Below, piece after piece: positions 10,001 to 16,301 of a DNA stretch of 64,000 nt. The DNA is taken from NCBI GenBank assembly GCA_002437305.1, contig DJOW01000055.1, positions 1 to 64,000 on the forward strand, written 5' to 3'. The position numbers were made by a program, and so were the translations under genes. Source of the stretch: Bacteroidales bacterium UBA6428 (GTDB lineage: Bacteria > Bacteroidota > Bacteroidia > Bacteroidales > UBA932). Numbering within the stretch: the stretch's first letter is position 1; each line of letters opens with the position of its first letter. A model generated the notes under the pieces. That model was given only the letters and a program-made list of their open reading frames with translations. It had not been told where the DNA came from and made no database searches.

Positions 10001-10080
10001 GCTTTCCTCTGGAGGTGATAAAGGAGCAAGACACTCTGGAGTCACTAATGAAGGACGTAATGAATTTTCTTGACAGATAA
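7027..10080 (+). CDS. amidase/golvesin-domain/FnIII secreted protein
   Basis: A 1017-residue secreted protein (signal peptide ending near LGAQS) of the type often labelled xanthan lyase in Bacteroidetes. It reads as an amidase_3-like fold in two pieces: residues about 55-215 (IALWQSHGRYFEEET) and about 415-590 (SFAFHTDAG and ATVPAMLLELLSHQN). Between them is a golvesin-type beta domain (about 250-380) with YSVYISYKSLP, AHYTVKHLGG, VNQKMGGGTWIYLGTFEF and VILDND. A fibronectin type III-like segment (about 610-710) and a long C-terminal region with a Rossmann-like GGNVIVSGANIGTDVWD stretch follow. I infer action on peptidoglycan or a surface polymer. It is coupled to the VanZ gene by a 4-base overlap. 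Confidence 0.75.
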   Translation: MIKRILTAVVLAGIMSASLGAQSVKDFKDAVDSLQTLLIGRSRVSSQVKANKVVRRGYSLDFYFTPSLGDFPWRGQDVEWLRETLTELMPESCSKYHIGDIFVGKNKIESYVTPRPGNDGRPSDNRFRTKDLRNVEPFIVKQGGLDFANGLAGRNIALWQSHGRYFEEETDRWEWQRAPMFQTVEDMYTQSYVLPFLIPMLENAGAYVMTPRERDPQTNEVIADNDPAFETGRGEGVRIEGRYTENGTWSDAGVGFADAKPTYSGLENPFRMGTARQSGCKRNPRDKTSEARWIPDIPQRGEYSVYISYKSLPHSSPCAHYTVKHLGGESEFTVNQKMGGGTWIYLGTFEFDKGTDGCVILDNDVPKGFNVDRNSIITADAVRFGGGMGKIARGRKDQPVSEYSTSGLPSFTEGALYWMQWAGTDSTVLGKFEDDYTSDYGDRGAWVGWMTGGSRTNPKAKGLGIPIDLSFAFHTDAGTTPNDSIIGTLSIYTLMCDGSDKFANGEDRLQQRMYADFVQTEIVSDVRGGFDPDWSRRGLWDRSYSESRTATVPAMLLELLSHQNFADMKFGLDPSFRFTVSRAIYKGMLKYLSARYGCGYSVQPLPVNSFASSFSGAPSNGRIRLSWKATFDVQEPTAEPTGYILQTRLDDGAFDSGRVLKDLDTSGDEISTEVTIKPGHIYSYRITAFNNGGKSFPSEVLSVGVPEDGCGKSVLVVNNFTRVSSPAWFDSPEYAGFDGDLDAGVPYVKEINFIGQQYQFRRGLPWLDDDNPGFGAAWTDEAGKVFAGNTFDYCGIHGKAIMKAGYAFHSSSVAAYTSSAEDLAGNDMALDLVCGKQVTTVVGSGKVPDRYEVFPTALRQAIRNYTDKGGNVIVSGANIGTDVWDGIYPVRKDSINTVSSKEFVTKTLGYRWMTNYASRNATVAAKGDSPLKLEQKEFSFHKDRNPKIYNVETPDGIVPSSERSRTFLRYTDTNISAGTCFEGNGYRAVCIGFPLEVIKEQDTLESLMKDVMNFLDR

Positions 10081-10083
10081 GCC

Positions 10084-11382
10084 ATGACGCAAAGGGAAGC
10101 CGAACTCATAGAATTGCTGCACAAGGAAGTAAAACCTGCCCTGGGATGCACAGAACCGATCGCGGTCTCGCTCGCCGCCGCCAAGGCGATGGAAACCCTG
10201 AGAACAAAAGTTTCTGAAATCCCAGACATTGAGATCGATGTGGAGGTCAGCGGGAACATCCTCAAGAACGGGATGGGTGTCGGGATTCCGGGAACAGGGA
10301 TGGTCGGGCTGTACATAGCCGCGGCATTGGGGGCGGTCTGCGGGAAAAGCAAGTACGGTCTTGAGGTTCTCAAGGATCTGTCCGACAAGGATGTGAAGGC
10401 CGCAAAAGACTTGGTGGACAACAGAAAGGTCCGCCTCAAGGTCGCGGACAACCCGAAGATCCTTTACGTCAAGGTCGCGGTCGAATCCGGAGGACAAAAG
10501 GCCTGGGCCGTCATCGAGGACGAACACGACAGGATAGTCGAGACAGGACTCGGCTCATCGGCTCACGACCTCCGGAAAGGTTGTGACGGTGAAGCCGAGC
10601 CGGGAAAGTGTACATTGGACTACAATCTGACTGTCAAGGAGATATATTCATTCGCCAAAAGTGCCGCATTCGAGGACATCAGATTCATTCTGGAAGACAG
10701 GGACCTGAATCTCGCACTCGCGAATGAAGGGTTGAACGGAGACTACGGCCTTGGCGTCGGGAAGGCGATAAGAGAGAACCAGCAGGAAGTTTTCGGAGAC
10801 GACTTCGTCAGTTTTGCCATGGGAATGACCGCGGCGGCCTCCGACGCCAGAATGGCCGGCTGCAAACTGCCTGCCATGAGCAATTCCGGCAGCGGAAACC
10901 AAGGTATCACTGTGAGCATGCCAGTGATCGCCTACGCCTTGAAGTACGGAATTGATGACGAATCCCTCGCCAGAGCCCTAATTCTCAGCAACTTGGTGGC
11001 CATCCACATTAAAGGATACCTCGGGAGGCTTTCCGCCCTTTGCGGATGCGTGATAGCCTCCACCGGATCTTCCTGCGGGATAGTCTACCTTCGCGGAGGA
11101 GGCTACGATCACGTTTGCTCCGCAATCAAGAACATGATCGGCAACATCACAGGCATGGTTTGCGACGGAGCAAAGGTTGGCTGCGCGATGAAGGTAGCGT
11201 CCGGAGTCGCGTGTGCGGTACAGTCCTGCGTCCTCGCCCTAAGGGGAACCTGCGTCGGCGAGACGGACGGAATCATTGACAAGAGCATTGAGAAGACGAT
11301 CAGAAATCTTGGGAAGATAGGTTCTTACGGAATGCGTTCCACTGACCATCTTATCCAGCAAATCATGATCTGCAAGGAGTAG
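10084..11382 (+). CDS. UPF0597 / L-cysteine desulfidase family
   Basis: A 432-residue protein of the UPF0597 family, related to the alpha part of iron-sulfur serine dehydratases and to archaeal and enterobacterial L-cysteine desulfidase (CyuA/CdsB). Supporting motifs are KPALGCTEPIAVSLAAAKA at the N-terminus, SGSGNQGITVSMPV in the middle and SSCGIVYLRGGG...GMVCDGAKVGCAMKVASG near the C-terminus, where the cysteines that hold the [4Fe-4S] cluster are expected. The inferred reaction is L-cysteine to pyruvate, ammonia and sulfide. It follows the amidase gene by three bases and ends the plus-strand run; a hairpin lies 17 bases downstream. Confidence 0.85.
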   Translation: MTQREAELIELLHKEVKPALGCTEPIAVSLAAAKAMETLRTKVSEIPDIEIDVEVSGNILKNGMGVGIPGTGMVGLYIAAALGAVCGKSKYGLEVLKDLSDKDVKAAKDLVDNRKVRLKVADNPKILYVKVAVESGGQKAWAVIEDEHDRIVETGLGSSAHDLRKGCDGEAEPGKCTLDYNLTVKEIYSFAKSAAFEDIRFILEDRDLNLALANEGLNGDYGLGVGKAIRENQQEVFGDDFVSFAMGMTAAASDARMAGCKLPAMSNSGSGNQGITVSMPVIAYALKYGIDDESLARALILSNLVAIHIKGYLGRLSALCGCVIASTGSSCGIVYLRGGGYDHVCSAIKNMIGNITGMVCDGAKVGCAMKVASGVACAVQSCVLALRGTCVGETDGIIDKSIEKTIRNLGKIGSYGMRSTDHLIQQIMICKE

Positions 11383-11398
11383 TCTAAGTTCAAATCAA

Positions 11399-11431
11399 GC
11401 AGCGGGGCTACACTTAATGTAATCCCGCTGC
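11399..11431. terminator. hairpin between convergent genes
   Basis: A perfect 8-bp inverted repeat (GCAGCGGG at 11399-11406, CCCGCTGC at 11424-11431) lies after the cysteine desulfidase gene and before the end of the convergent phosphatase gene. No T-run follows on either strand, so it may be a weak or factor-dependent terminator. Confidence 0.4.
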
Positions 11432-11487
11432 CTGAAAACCTTGCACCGCAATGCCGAAAAAAAATCAGTTCACCACAAAAATTCATC

Positions 11488-11531
11488 AATGAATATCAAG
11501 GCGCGACCCAATGAATATCATGACCCGACCG
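11488..11531. repeat. two-copy 22-bp tandem direct repeat
   Basis: Two adjacent 22-bp units both begin AATGAATATCA (11488-11498 and 11510-11520) and continue with related GC-rich tails ending CGACC. A further GACGCGACCC lies at 11577-11586. The region has no open frame that I recognise; it fills the gap between two convergent genes. Confidence 0.5.
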
Positions 11532-11591
11532 AGGTTTTCTTTCACCCACACCGTAACGGGCGGCCCGCACGCCTTGACGCGACCCTAAGAG

Positions 11592-12689
11592 CTACTTGTC
11601 TATCAGGACTTTCCTAAGCCTCCTGAATATGTCCGTGTTGTCCATTACACCGCTGAATTTCCAGGATGAGGCTCCGTAGGCGTAAAGGACAACGGGAGTG
11701 GCGGAGTGCCCCGTTGTCGAAAATTTTATCTCTAGTCCGCTCTCTCCCTTTGTGAAGTCCCTGCTTCCAGGAACAAGAGTGACGCCTCCTGTCTCATGGT
11801 CGGCCGTGACAAGGACAAGCGTGCCTTTGTGGGTGTCAGCGTAGTCGAACGCCGCATTGACAACCTTGTCGAACTCCTCCATCCACCACAGCAGATCCTC
11901 CGGATTGTTGGCATGGGCCGCATGGTCGATCAAAGAGCCCTCGATCATCGAGAAGAAACCCTTCTTGTTTTTCTCCAGGATTCCCAGAGTGTGAGACGCA
12001 AGCTCAGTCAGCAGATCCGAGTCAGTCTCCGCCGCCTCAATCTGCGAATCCTCATCGAGAAGTCCGAGGATAGGCGTGGCCTCGGTGTCGTAAAACTCCT
12101 CTGGAGTCTCCACGTAGGTGAAACCTTTTGCTATTGCCGTGTCAACCAGATTCACATCCGTGTATTTCCTGCGTGTGAAGTACTTGCGGCCTCCACCAAC
12201 GATCACGTCCGGTCTGAATGCGATAAGATCCTCGGCTATGTCCTTCATGTCGTTGCGGCTCTTCACATGGGCGTAGAATCCCCCCGGAGTCGCGTCAAGC
12301 ACGAAAGAAGTGACAACCAACCCGGTTGAAAGCCCCTTATCCTTGGCCAGCTTGGCGATACTCGAAGGCTTGGTTCCATCAGGCAGCATGCCAAGCATCC
12401 CGTTGTTCGTCTTGAATCCGGTCGCGATCGCAGTTGAAGCCGCCGCGGAATCAGTCGTCCTGCTGTTGGCCGAATAAGTCTTGACTACGGCGGCGTACTG
12501 AGCCCTGTCAAAACAAGTCGGGCCATAGTTCTGATTGATCATCCATGAACCGGTCGCGGCCAATCCCATACCGTCCCCGATGATCAGAATCACATTCTTG
12601 ACATTCTCGTTTTTTGGTGCCTTGTCCTTTGCGGTTGATGGGCAAAGGGTGAGGAAAACAAGAAGCGCAAAGACAATTGTTTTTTTCAT
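11592..12689 (-). CDS. alkaline phosphatase (PhoA family)
   Basis: A 365-residue secreted alkaline phosphatase with signal peptide MKKTIVFALLVFLTLCPSTA. The metal and catalytic motifs are all present: IIGDGMG (zinc/magnesium Asp), TDSAAASTA with the nucleophilic Ser, SLIDHAAHANN, TADHETGG and a final GHSATPV histidine. It is shorter than E. coli PhoA (about 450) but normal for the compact Bacteroidetes form. It hydrolyses phosphomonoesters in the periplasm. It lies 28 bases downstream of the RsmI-like gene on the same strand, so the two may be cotranscribed. I saw no Pho box that I could defend. Confidence 0.88.
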   Translation of the reverse strand: MKKTIVFALLVFLTLCPSTAKDKAPKNENVKNVILIIGDGMGLAATGSWMINQNYGPTCFDRAQYAAVVKTYSANSRTTDSAAASTAIATGFKTNNGMLGMLPDGTKPSSIAKLAKDKGLSTGLVVTSFVLDATPGGFYAHVKSRNDMKDIAEDLIAFRPDVIVGGGRKYFTRRKYTDVNLVDTAIAKGFTYVETPEEFYDTEATPILGLLDEDSQIEAAETDSDLLTELASHTLGILEKNKKGFFSMIEGSLIDHAAHANNPEDLLWWMEEFDKVVNAAFDYADTHKGTLVLVTADHETGGVTLVPGSRDFTKGESGLEIKFSTTGHSATPVVLYAYGASSWKFSGVMDNTDIFRRLRKVLIDK

Positions 12690-12717
12690 AACTATACTAT
12701 TATTGTTGGTTGGATTA

Positions 12718-13437
12718 CTATGCGAGAATAAGAAAAACGCACGGGCGTTTGCCTATCGTAAAGGGGGTCCGCCGCCAATGCCTGACCGATTTGGTAAGGA
12801 TGGTCTCGTCCGGAAGCGTGATGTCCGCCGCGACGCAGAGGCGTGTCTCTGGTTGCAGGGCCGCGAGCAGATCCGCCATCATCGAATCATTGCGGTAGGG
12901 AGTCTCAATGAAGATTTCAGTCTGGTTCAATTGAGAGGATCTCCTCTCGATCTCCCGGATGGCCTTTCGGCGCTCGTCAGCCTTTGCGGGCAGGTAGCCG
13001 CAGAAGGCGAAACTCTGGCCGTTCAGCCCGGATCCCATAAGAGCCAGCATCAGCGAGGAGGGACCGACCATCGGCACGACCTTTATTCCATGATCATGGC
13101 AGAGCGCGACCAGTCGCGCCCCGGGATCCGCCACCGCAGGAAGCCCGGCCTCCGAGACAAGTCCCACATCGGTCGGCGAACCGTCAGGATCGGAGAACAT
13201 CGAGAGCAGCGCCTCAACCTCGGCAGGTTCCGTGTGCTCATTCAACTCATGGAATTCAAGTTCGGCGACATGCCCTTTAAGCCCGGCTGCGGAAAGGTAG
13301 CGGCGGACGGTTCTGGCCTCCTCGACTACATATTTCCGAATCTCCTTCAAGCGCTCCAGCACCTGAGGCGGGATGACCTCCGAAGGATCATATTCCCCCA
13401 AAGGCGATGGAATCAAATAAAGTTTCCCTTTTGCCAT
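12718..13437 (-). CDS. RsmI-like SAM-dependent methyltransferase
   Basis: A 239-residue tetrapyrrole-methylase-fold protein of the RsmI group. The motifs LYLIPSPLGE at the N-terminus, VSEAGLPAVADPGARLV (RsmI: SDAGTPxISDPG) and VVPMVGPSSLMLALMGSGLNGQSFAFCGYLP are present. RsmI methylates the 2'-OH of C1402 in 16S rRNA; this protein is the shorter Bacteroidetes version and may be a paralogue with another target. The ATG at 13437 was chosen over an upstream in-frame start near 13485 because the family begins directly with this peptide and the longer version would run into the divergent folB leader. A TAACTTTG element (13451-13444, minus strand) lies immediately upstream. Confidence 0.8.
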   Translation of the reverse strand: MAKGKLYLIPSPLGEYDPSEVIPPQVLERLKEIRKYVVEEARTVRRYLSAAGLKGHVAELEFHELNEHTEPAEVEALLSMFSDPDGSPTDVGLVSEAGLPAVADPGARLVALCHDHGIKVVPMVGPSSLMLALMGSGLNGQSFAFCGYLPAKADERRKAIREIERRSSQLNQTEIFIETPYRNDSMMADLLAALQPETRLCVAADITLPDETILTKSVRHWRRTPFTIGKRPCVFLILA

Positions 13438-13538
13438 ATTCGGCAAAGTTACAAATACATTTTGAATATCATCGCGTGTCGTCAATGTCTTGTTTGACGA
13501 ATTTCACGGATTTTTGCCTAAATTCGCGGAAGATTATT

Positions 13539-13925
13539 ATGACTATGGACTACGACGGAATAATAGAGCTTGAGGGCATGGAGTTCCACGCCTTTCACGG
13601 GTGTCTGGAGAAGGAACGTGAGGTCGGCAACACCTTCACCGTGGACTTCCACGCCGAGCTGGAGCTTAAAGAAGCCGTGAAGACCGATGATCTGGGCAAG
13701 ACCGTCGACTACGGCCGGATCTACGACATCGTCGCGGAACAGATGGCCGTACCTTCAAACCTGCTGGAAAATGTGGCTGGAAGGATTATCGACGCCATCC
13801 ACGATGAGTTCAAGGATTTTCTTTATTGCAAGGTGAGAGTGTCCAAGAAGAATCCGCCGGTGAACGGATCATGCGCGTGGTCCCGCGTCACAGTCATGTA
13901 CGGAGAACCAATCTGGAGATTCTAG
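13539..13925 (+). CDS. folB: dihydroneopterin aldolase
   Basis: A 128-residue protein with the family start IIELEGMEFHAFHGCLEKEREVGNTF, the catalytic Glu in this segment, a VDYGRIYDIV motif and the C-terminal catalytic Lys region CKVRVSKKNPPVNG. FolB cleaves 7,8-dihydroneopterin to 6-hydroxymethyl-dihydropterin and glycolaldehyde in folate synthesis, as an octamer in the cytoplasm. Start is ATG at 13539 or ATG two codons later. A longer frame starting at 13407 would overlap the divergent methylase gene and has no family match. The stop is separated from mtaB by one base. Confidence 0.88.
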   Translation: MTMDYDGIIELEGMEFHAFHGCLEKEREVGNTFTVDFHAELELKEAVKTDDLGKTVDYGRIYDIVAEQMAVPSNLLENVAGRIIDAIHDEFKDFLYCKVRVSKKNPPVNGSCAWSRVTVMYGEPIWRF

Positions 13926-13926
13926 G

Positions 13927-15261
13927 ATGAGGATAGCGTTTCTGACACTCGGCTGCAAGCTGAACTACGCCGAGACTTCGACTTACGAGAGGGGGTTCAC
14001 AGCCAATGGACTCACGGTCGTGCCGTGGGAGGAGAAGGCCGACATTTACCTTGTCAACACGTGTTCTGTCACGGAAAGGGCTGAGAAGAAGTGCAGGAAC
14101 GTCATCAGGAAAATGCACCGCGCCTCTCCTGACGCCAAGATCATTGTCACCGGCTGCTATGCCGAACTCCACCGTGATGACCTTCAAGCCATTGAAGGAG
14201 TCGCCCTTGTGTTCGGGGCCAAGGAAAAGTCCCAGGTGGTTCCTGAGACCATGAGACTCCTTCGTGGGGTCGCTGAGCCTGTCGAAGCGACCGTCTCGGC
14301 CATTCGACAAGATCAGGGACCGAAAGGCCAGAAGCCGATGAGCGCAGCGGAGTACAAGGAGATCTCAAAGGAGACGATGGCCGCGTTCTCATCGGAGGAA
14401 AGGACAAGATCGTTCTTGAAGGTTCAGGACGGCTGCAACAACTTCTGCGCCTACTGCACAGTGCCTTACGCCCGGGGGAATTCCAGGAATATCCCGATTT
14501 CGGAGGTGGTGGAACAGGCCCGGAAGATAGCGGAATCCGGAATCAAGGAGATCGTCATCACGGGGGTCAACACCGGGGATTTCGGCAGGACCACAGGCGA
14601 GAGTTTCCTTGACCTGCTCAAACGTCTGAACGATGTCGAGGGAATCGAACGCTACCGGATCTCGTCAATCGAGCCGAACCTCATCACCGAGGAGATCATC
14701 GACTGGATAGCCTCGGGAACCAAGTTCCAGCCACACTTTCACATTCCTTTGCAATCAGGGTCGGACACGATTCTCAAAAAGGTGGGCCGCCGCTACACCA
14801 CGGACTTTTTCGCAGACAGGATCGACTACATCCGCTCCGTGATGGATCCCCGTCCGGAAGACACGGACAAGCCTTTCGTCTTCTTCGGCATTGATGTCAT
14901 CGCTGGGCTTCCAGGAGAGACAGATGAACTCTTCGAGCAGACATATTCATTTCTCCGGGACCGCGTCAGGCCGGCGTTCATCCATGTGTTTCCATACTCC
15001 CGACGCCCGGGTACTGCCGCCGCCGCATGGAATGATCAGGTCAAAGACTCATTGAAGACGGAGCGAGTGGCGAGACTGGAGGAGTTATGCGCCGCGCTGC
15101 ATACTGAATTTGTCGCGGAAAACCGTGGCAGGCGCTCGCGGGTGCTGTGGGAATCGGACGTCAAGGACGGAATGATGGGCGGCTACACGGGCAACTACAT
15201 CCGCGTCGGGAGGCCTTACGACCCGGCGCTTGTGAATATGGTGGAGGACATCACGATCTGA
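13927..15261 (+). CDS. mtaB: tRNA t6A37 methylthiotransferase MtaB
   Basis: A 444-residue radical-SAM methylthiotransferase. It has the N-terminal UPF0004 domain with its cluster cysteines (LGCKLN, NTCSVTERAEKKC, TGCYAEL), the radical-SAM motif CNNFCAYC near residue 170, and a C-terminal TRAM-like region. MtaB adds a 2-methylthio group to t6A37 of tRNA. The linker between the two domains (residues about 114-135) is longer than usual and holds the translated REP-like palindrome at 14268-14292, read in frame as VAEPVEATV. The frame is intact, so the enzyme probably tolerates it. It is coupled to folB upstream. Confidence 0.9.
   Translation: MRIAFLTLGCKLNYAETSTYERGFTANGLTVVPWEEKADIYLVNTCSVTERAEKKCRNVIRKMHRASPDAKIIVTGCYAELHRDDLQAIEGVALVFGAKEKSQVVPETMRLLRGVAEPVEATVSAIRQDQGPKGQKPMSAAEYKEISKETMAAFSSEERTRSFLKVQDGCNNFCAYCTVPYARGNSRNIPISEVVEQARKIAESGIKEIVITGVNTGDFGRTTGESFLDLLKRLNDVEGIERYRISSIEPNLITEEIIDWIASGTKFQPHFHIPLQSGSDTILKKVGRRYTTDFFADRIDYIRSVMDPRPEDTDKPFVFFGIDVIAGLPGETDELFEQTYSFLRDRVRPAFIHVFPYSRRPGTAAAAWNDQVKDSLKTERVARLEELCAALHTEFVAENRGRRSRVLWESDVKDGMMGGYTGNYIRVGRPYDPALVNMVEDITI
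14268..14292. repeat. REP-like palindrome inside mtaB
   Basis: A 25-bp element with perfect 7-bp arms, GGTCGCT (14268-14274) and AGCGACC (14286-14292), around the core GAGCCTGTCGA. The core resembles the CTTCGACAGGCTCAG palindromes scattered in many bacterial genomes. Here it is read through in frame. Related copies lie in the LytTR gene at 57122-57236. Confidence 0.75.
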
Positions 15262-15359
15262 CCCTGGTCCGGACTCATGAGACAAGCCGCACACATGGAG
15301 CAAGATAAGATTCTCACCCCAAAGAGATTTTCGTCAACAATTCATAAAGGATAAACGAT

Positions 15360-16301
15360 ATGGGCAAGGCAAGACTTACATTTCTGGGCACCGGAACCTC
15401 GCAGGGCGTTCCGATAATCGGATGCAAATGCGATGTGTGCGGATCTCCCGACCCTAGGGACAAAAGGTTCCGCTCATCTGTGTTCGTTGAATACGGCGGG
15501 CTGAACATCCTTGTCGACGCCGGGCCTGATTTCAGAATGCAGATGCTCGCGCACGATCTCTGCCATCTGGACGCTATACTTTTGACGCACAATCACAAGG
15601 ACCACACCGGAGGCCTTGACGATGTGCGGTCGCTGAACTACATCGACAGGCGCGCCGCCGAGATCTATTGCGAGTTCAATGTTCTTGACGAGCTTGTCAA
15701 GGAGTATCCCTACGTCTTCTCCTTCCCGAAATACCCGGGAGCCCCGGAATGGCATCTCCACATTATTGACGAGAATCCGTTTCTGGTCTACCCGAACGCG
15801 AAGGACATGGAGCTTGTGTGGGTGCACGATGCCGGCTACCACTACAAGACGCCGGACGGAAGGCTGATCCCTACCGGACGCAGGCTGGAGGACATCATCG
15901 ACAAGGCCGATCCTGCCTCCATGGCCCCATCGACGGGTGGCGTCGAGGTCATTCCGATCCGCGGCCTGCATGACAGGCTGCCGGTTCTCGGTTTCCGTTT
16001 CGGGGACATCGCCTACATCACGGACATGAGCTTCATTCCGGAGAGCGAGTTCGCGAAGTTGACCGGTCTGAGGCATGTAACCCTCAACACTGTAGGCTAC
16101 AAGAAGCACCATTCGCACTTCAGTCTTGACGAGGCGCTGGCAGTCGCCGGCCGCATCGGTGCAGAGCACACTTGGCTCACGCACCTCTCACACACATTTC
16201 CCCGTCACGAACAGTTCAGCAAAGATCTTGAGGCCCTTTGCCGCGACCGTGGCATCCGCTCAATCGTCCGTCCCGCCTACGACGGCCTTGTCATAGAATG
16301 A
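15360..16301 (+). CDS. MBL-fold hydrolase, PhnP-like
   Basis: A 313-residue metallo-beta-lactamase-fold protein that starts LTFLGTGTSQGVPIIGCKCDVCGSPDPRDKRFRSS. This combines the fold's first strand with the C-x-C-x2-C structural zinc motif of PhnP. The active-site motif is LLTHNHKDHTGGLDD, followed by YITDMSFIP and a C-terminal THLSHTFPRH. PhnP is a cyclic phosphodiesterase of phosphonate breakdown, but no phn genes are nearby, so a general phosphodiesterase role is safer. It lies 98 bases after mtaB. Its TGA abuts the stop of the convergent recQ with no spacer (TGATCA), so no terminator fits between them. Confidence 0.82.
   Translation: MGKARLTFLGTGTSQGVPIIGCKCDVCGSPDPRDKRFRSSVFVEYGGLNILVDAGPDFRMQMLAHDLCHLDAILLTHNHKDHTGGLDDVRSLNYIDRRAAEIYCEFNVLDELVKEYPYVFSFPKYPGAPEWHLHIIDENPFLVYPNAKDMELVWVHDAGYHYKTPDGRLIPTGRRLEDIIDKADPASMAPSTGGVEVIPIRGLHDRLPVLGFRFGDIAYITDMSFIPESEFAKLTGLRHVTLNTVGYKKHHSHFSLDEALAVAGRIGAEHTWLTHLSHTFPRHEQFSKDLEALCRDRGIRSIVRPAYDGLVIE

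Noticed and set aside
12535..13497. 320-codon plus-strand frame opposite the phosphatase and RsmI-like genes
   Set aside because: Both opposite-strand genes have full family motifs; the frame spans two genes and a gap.
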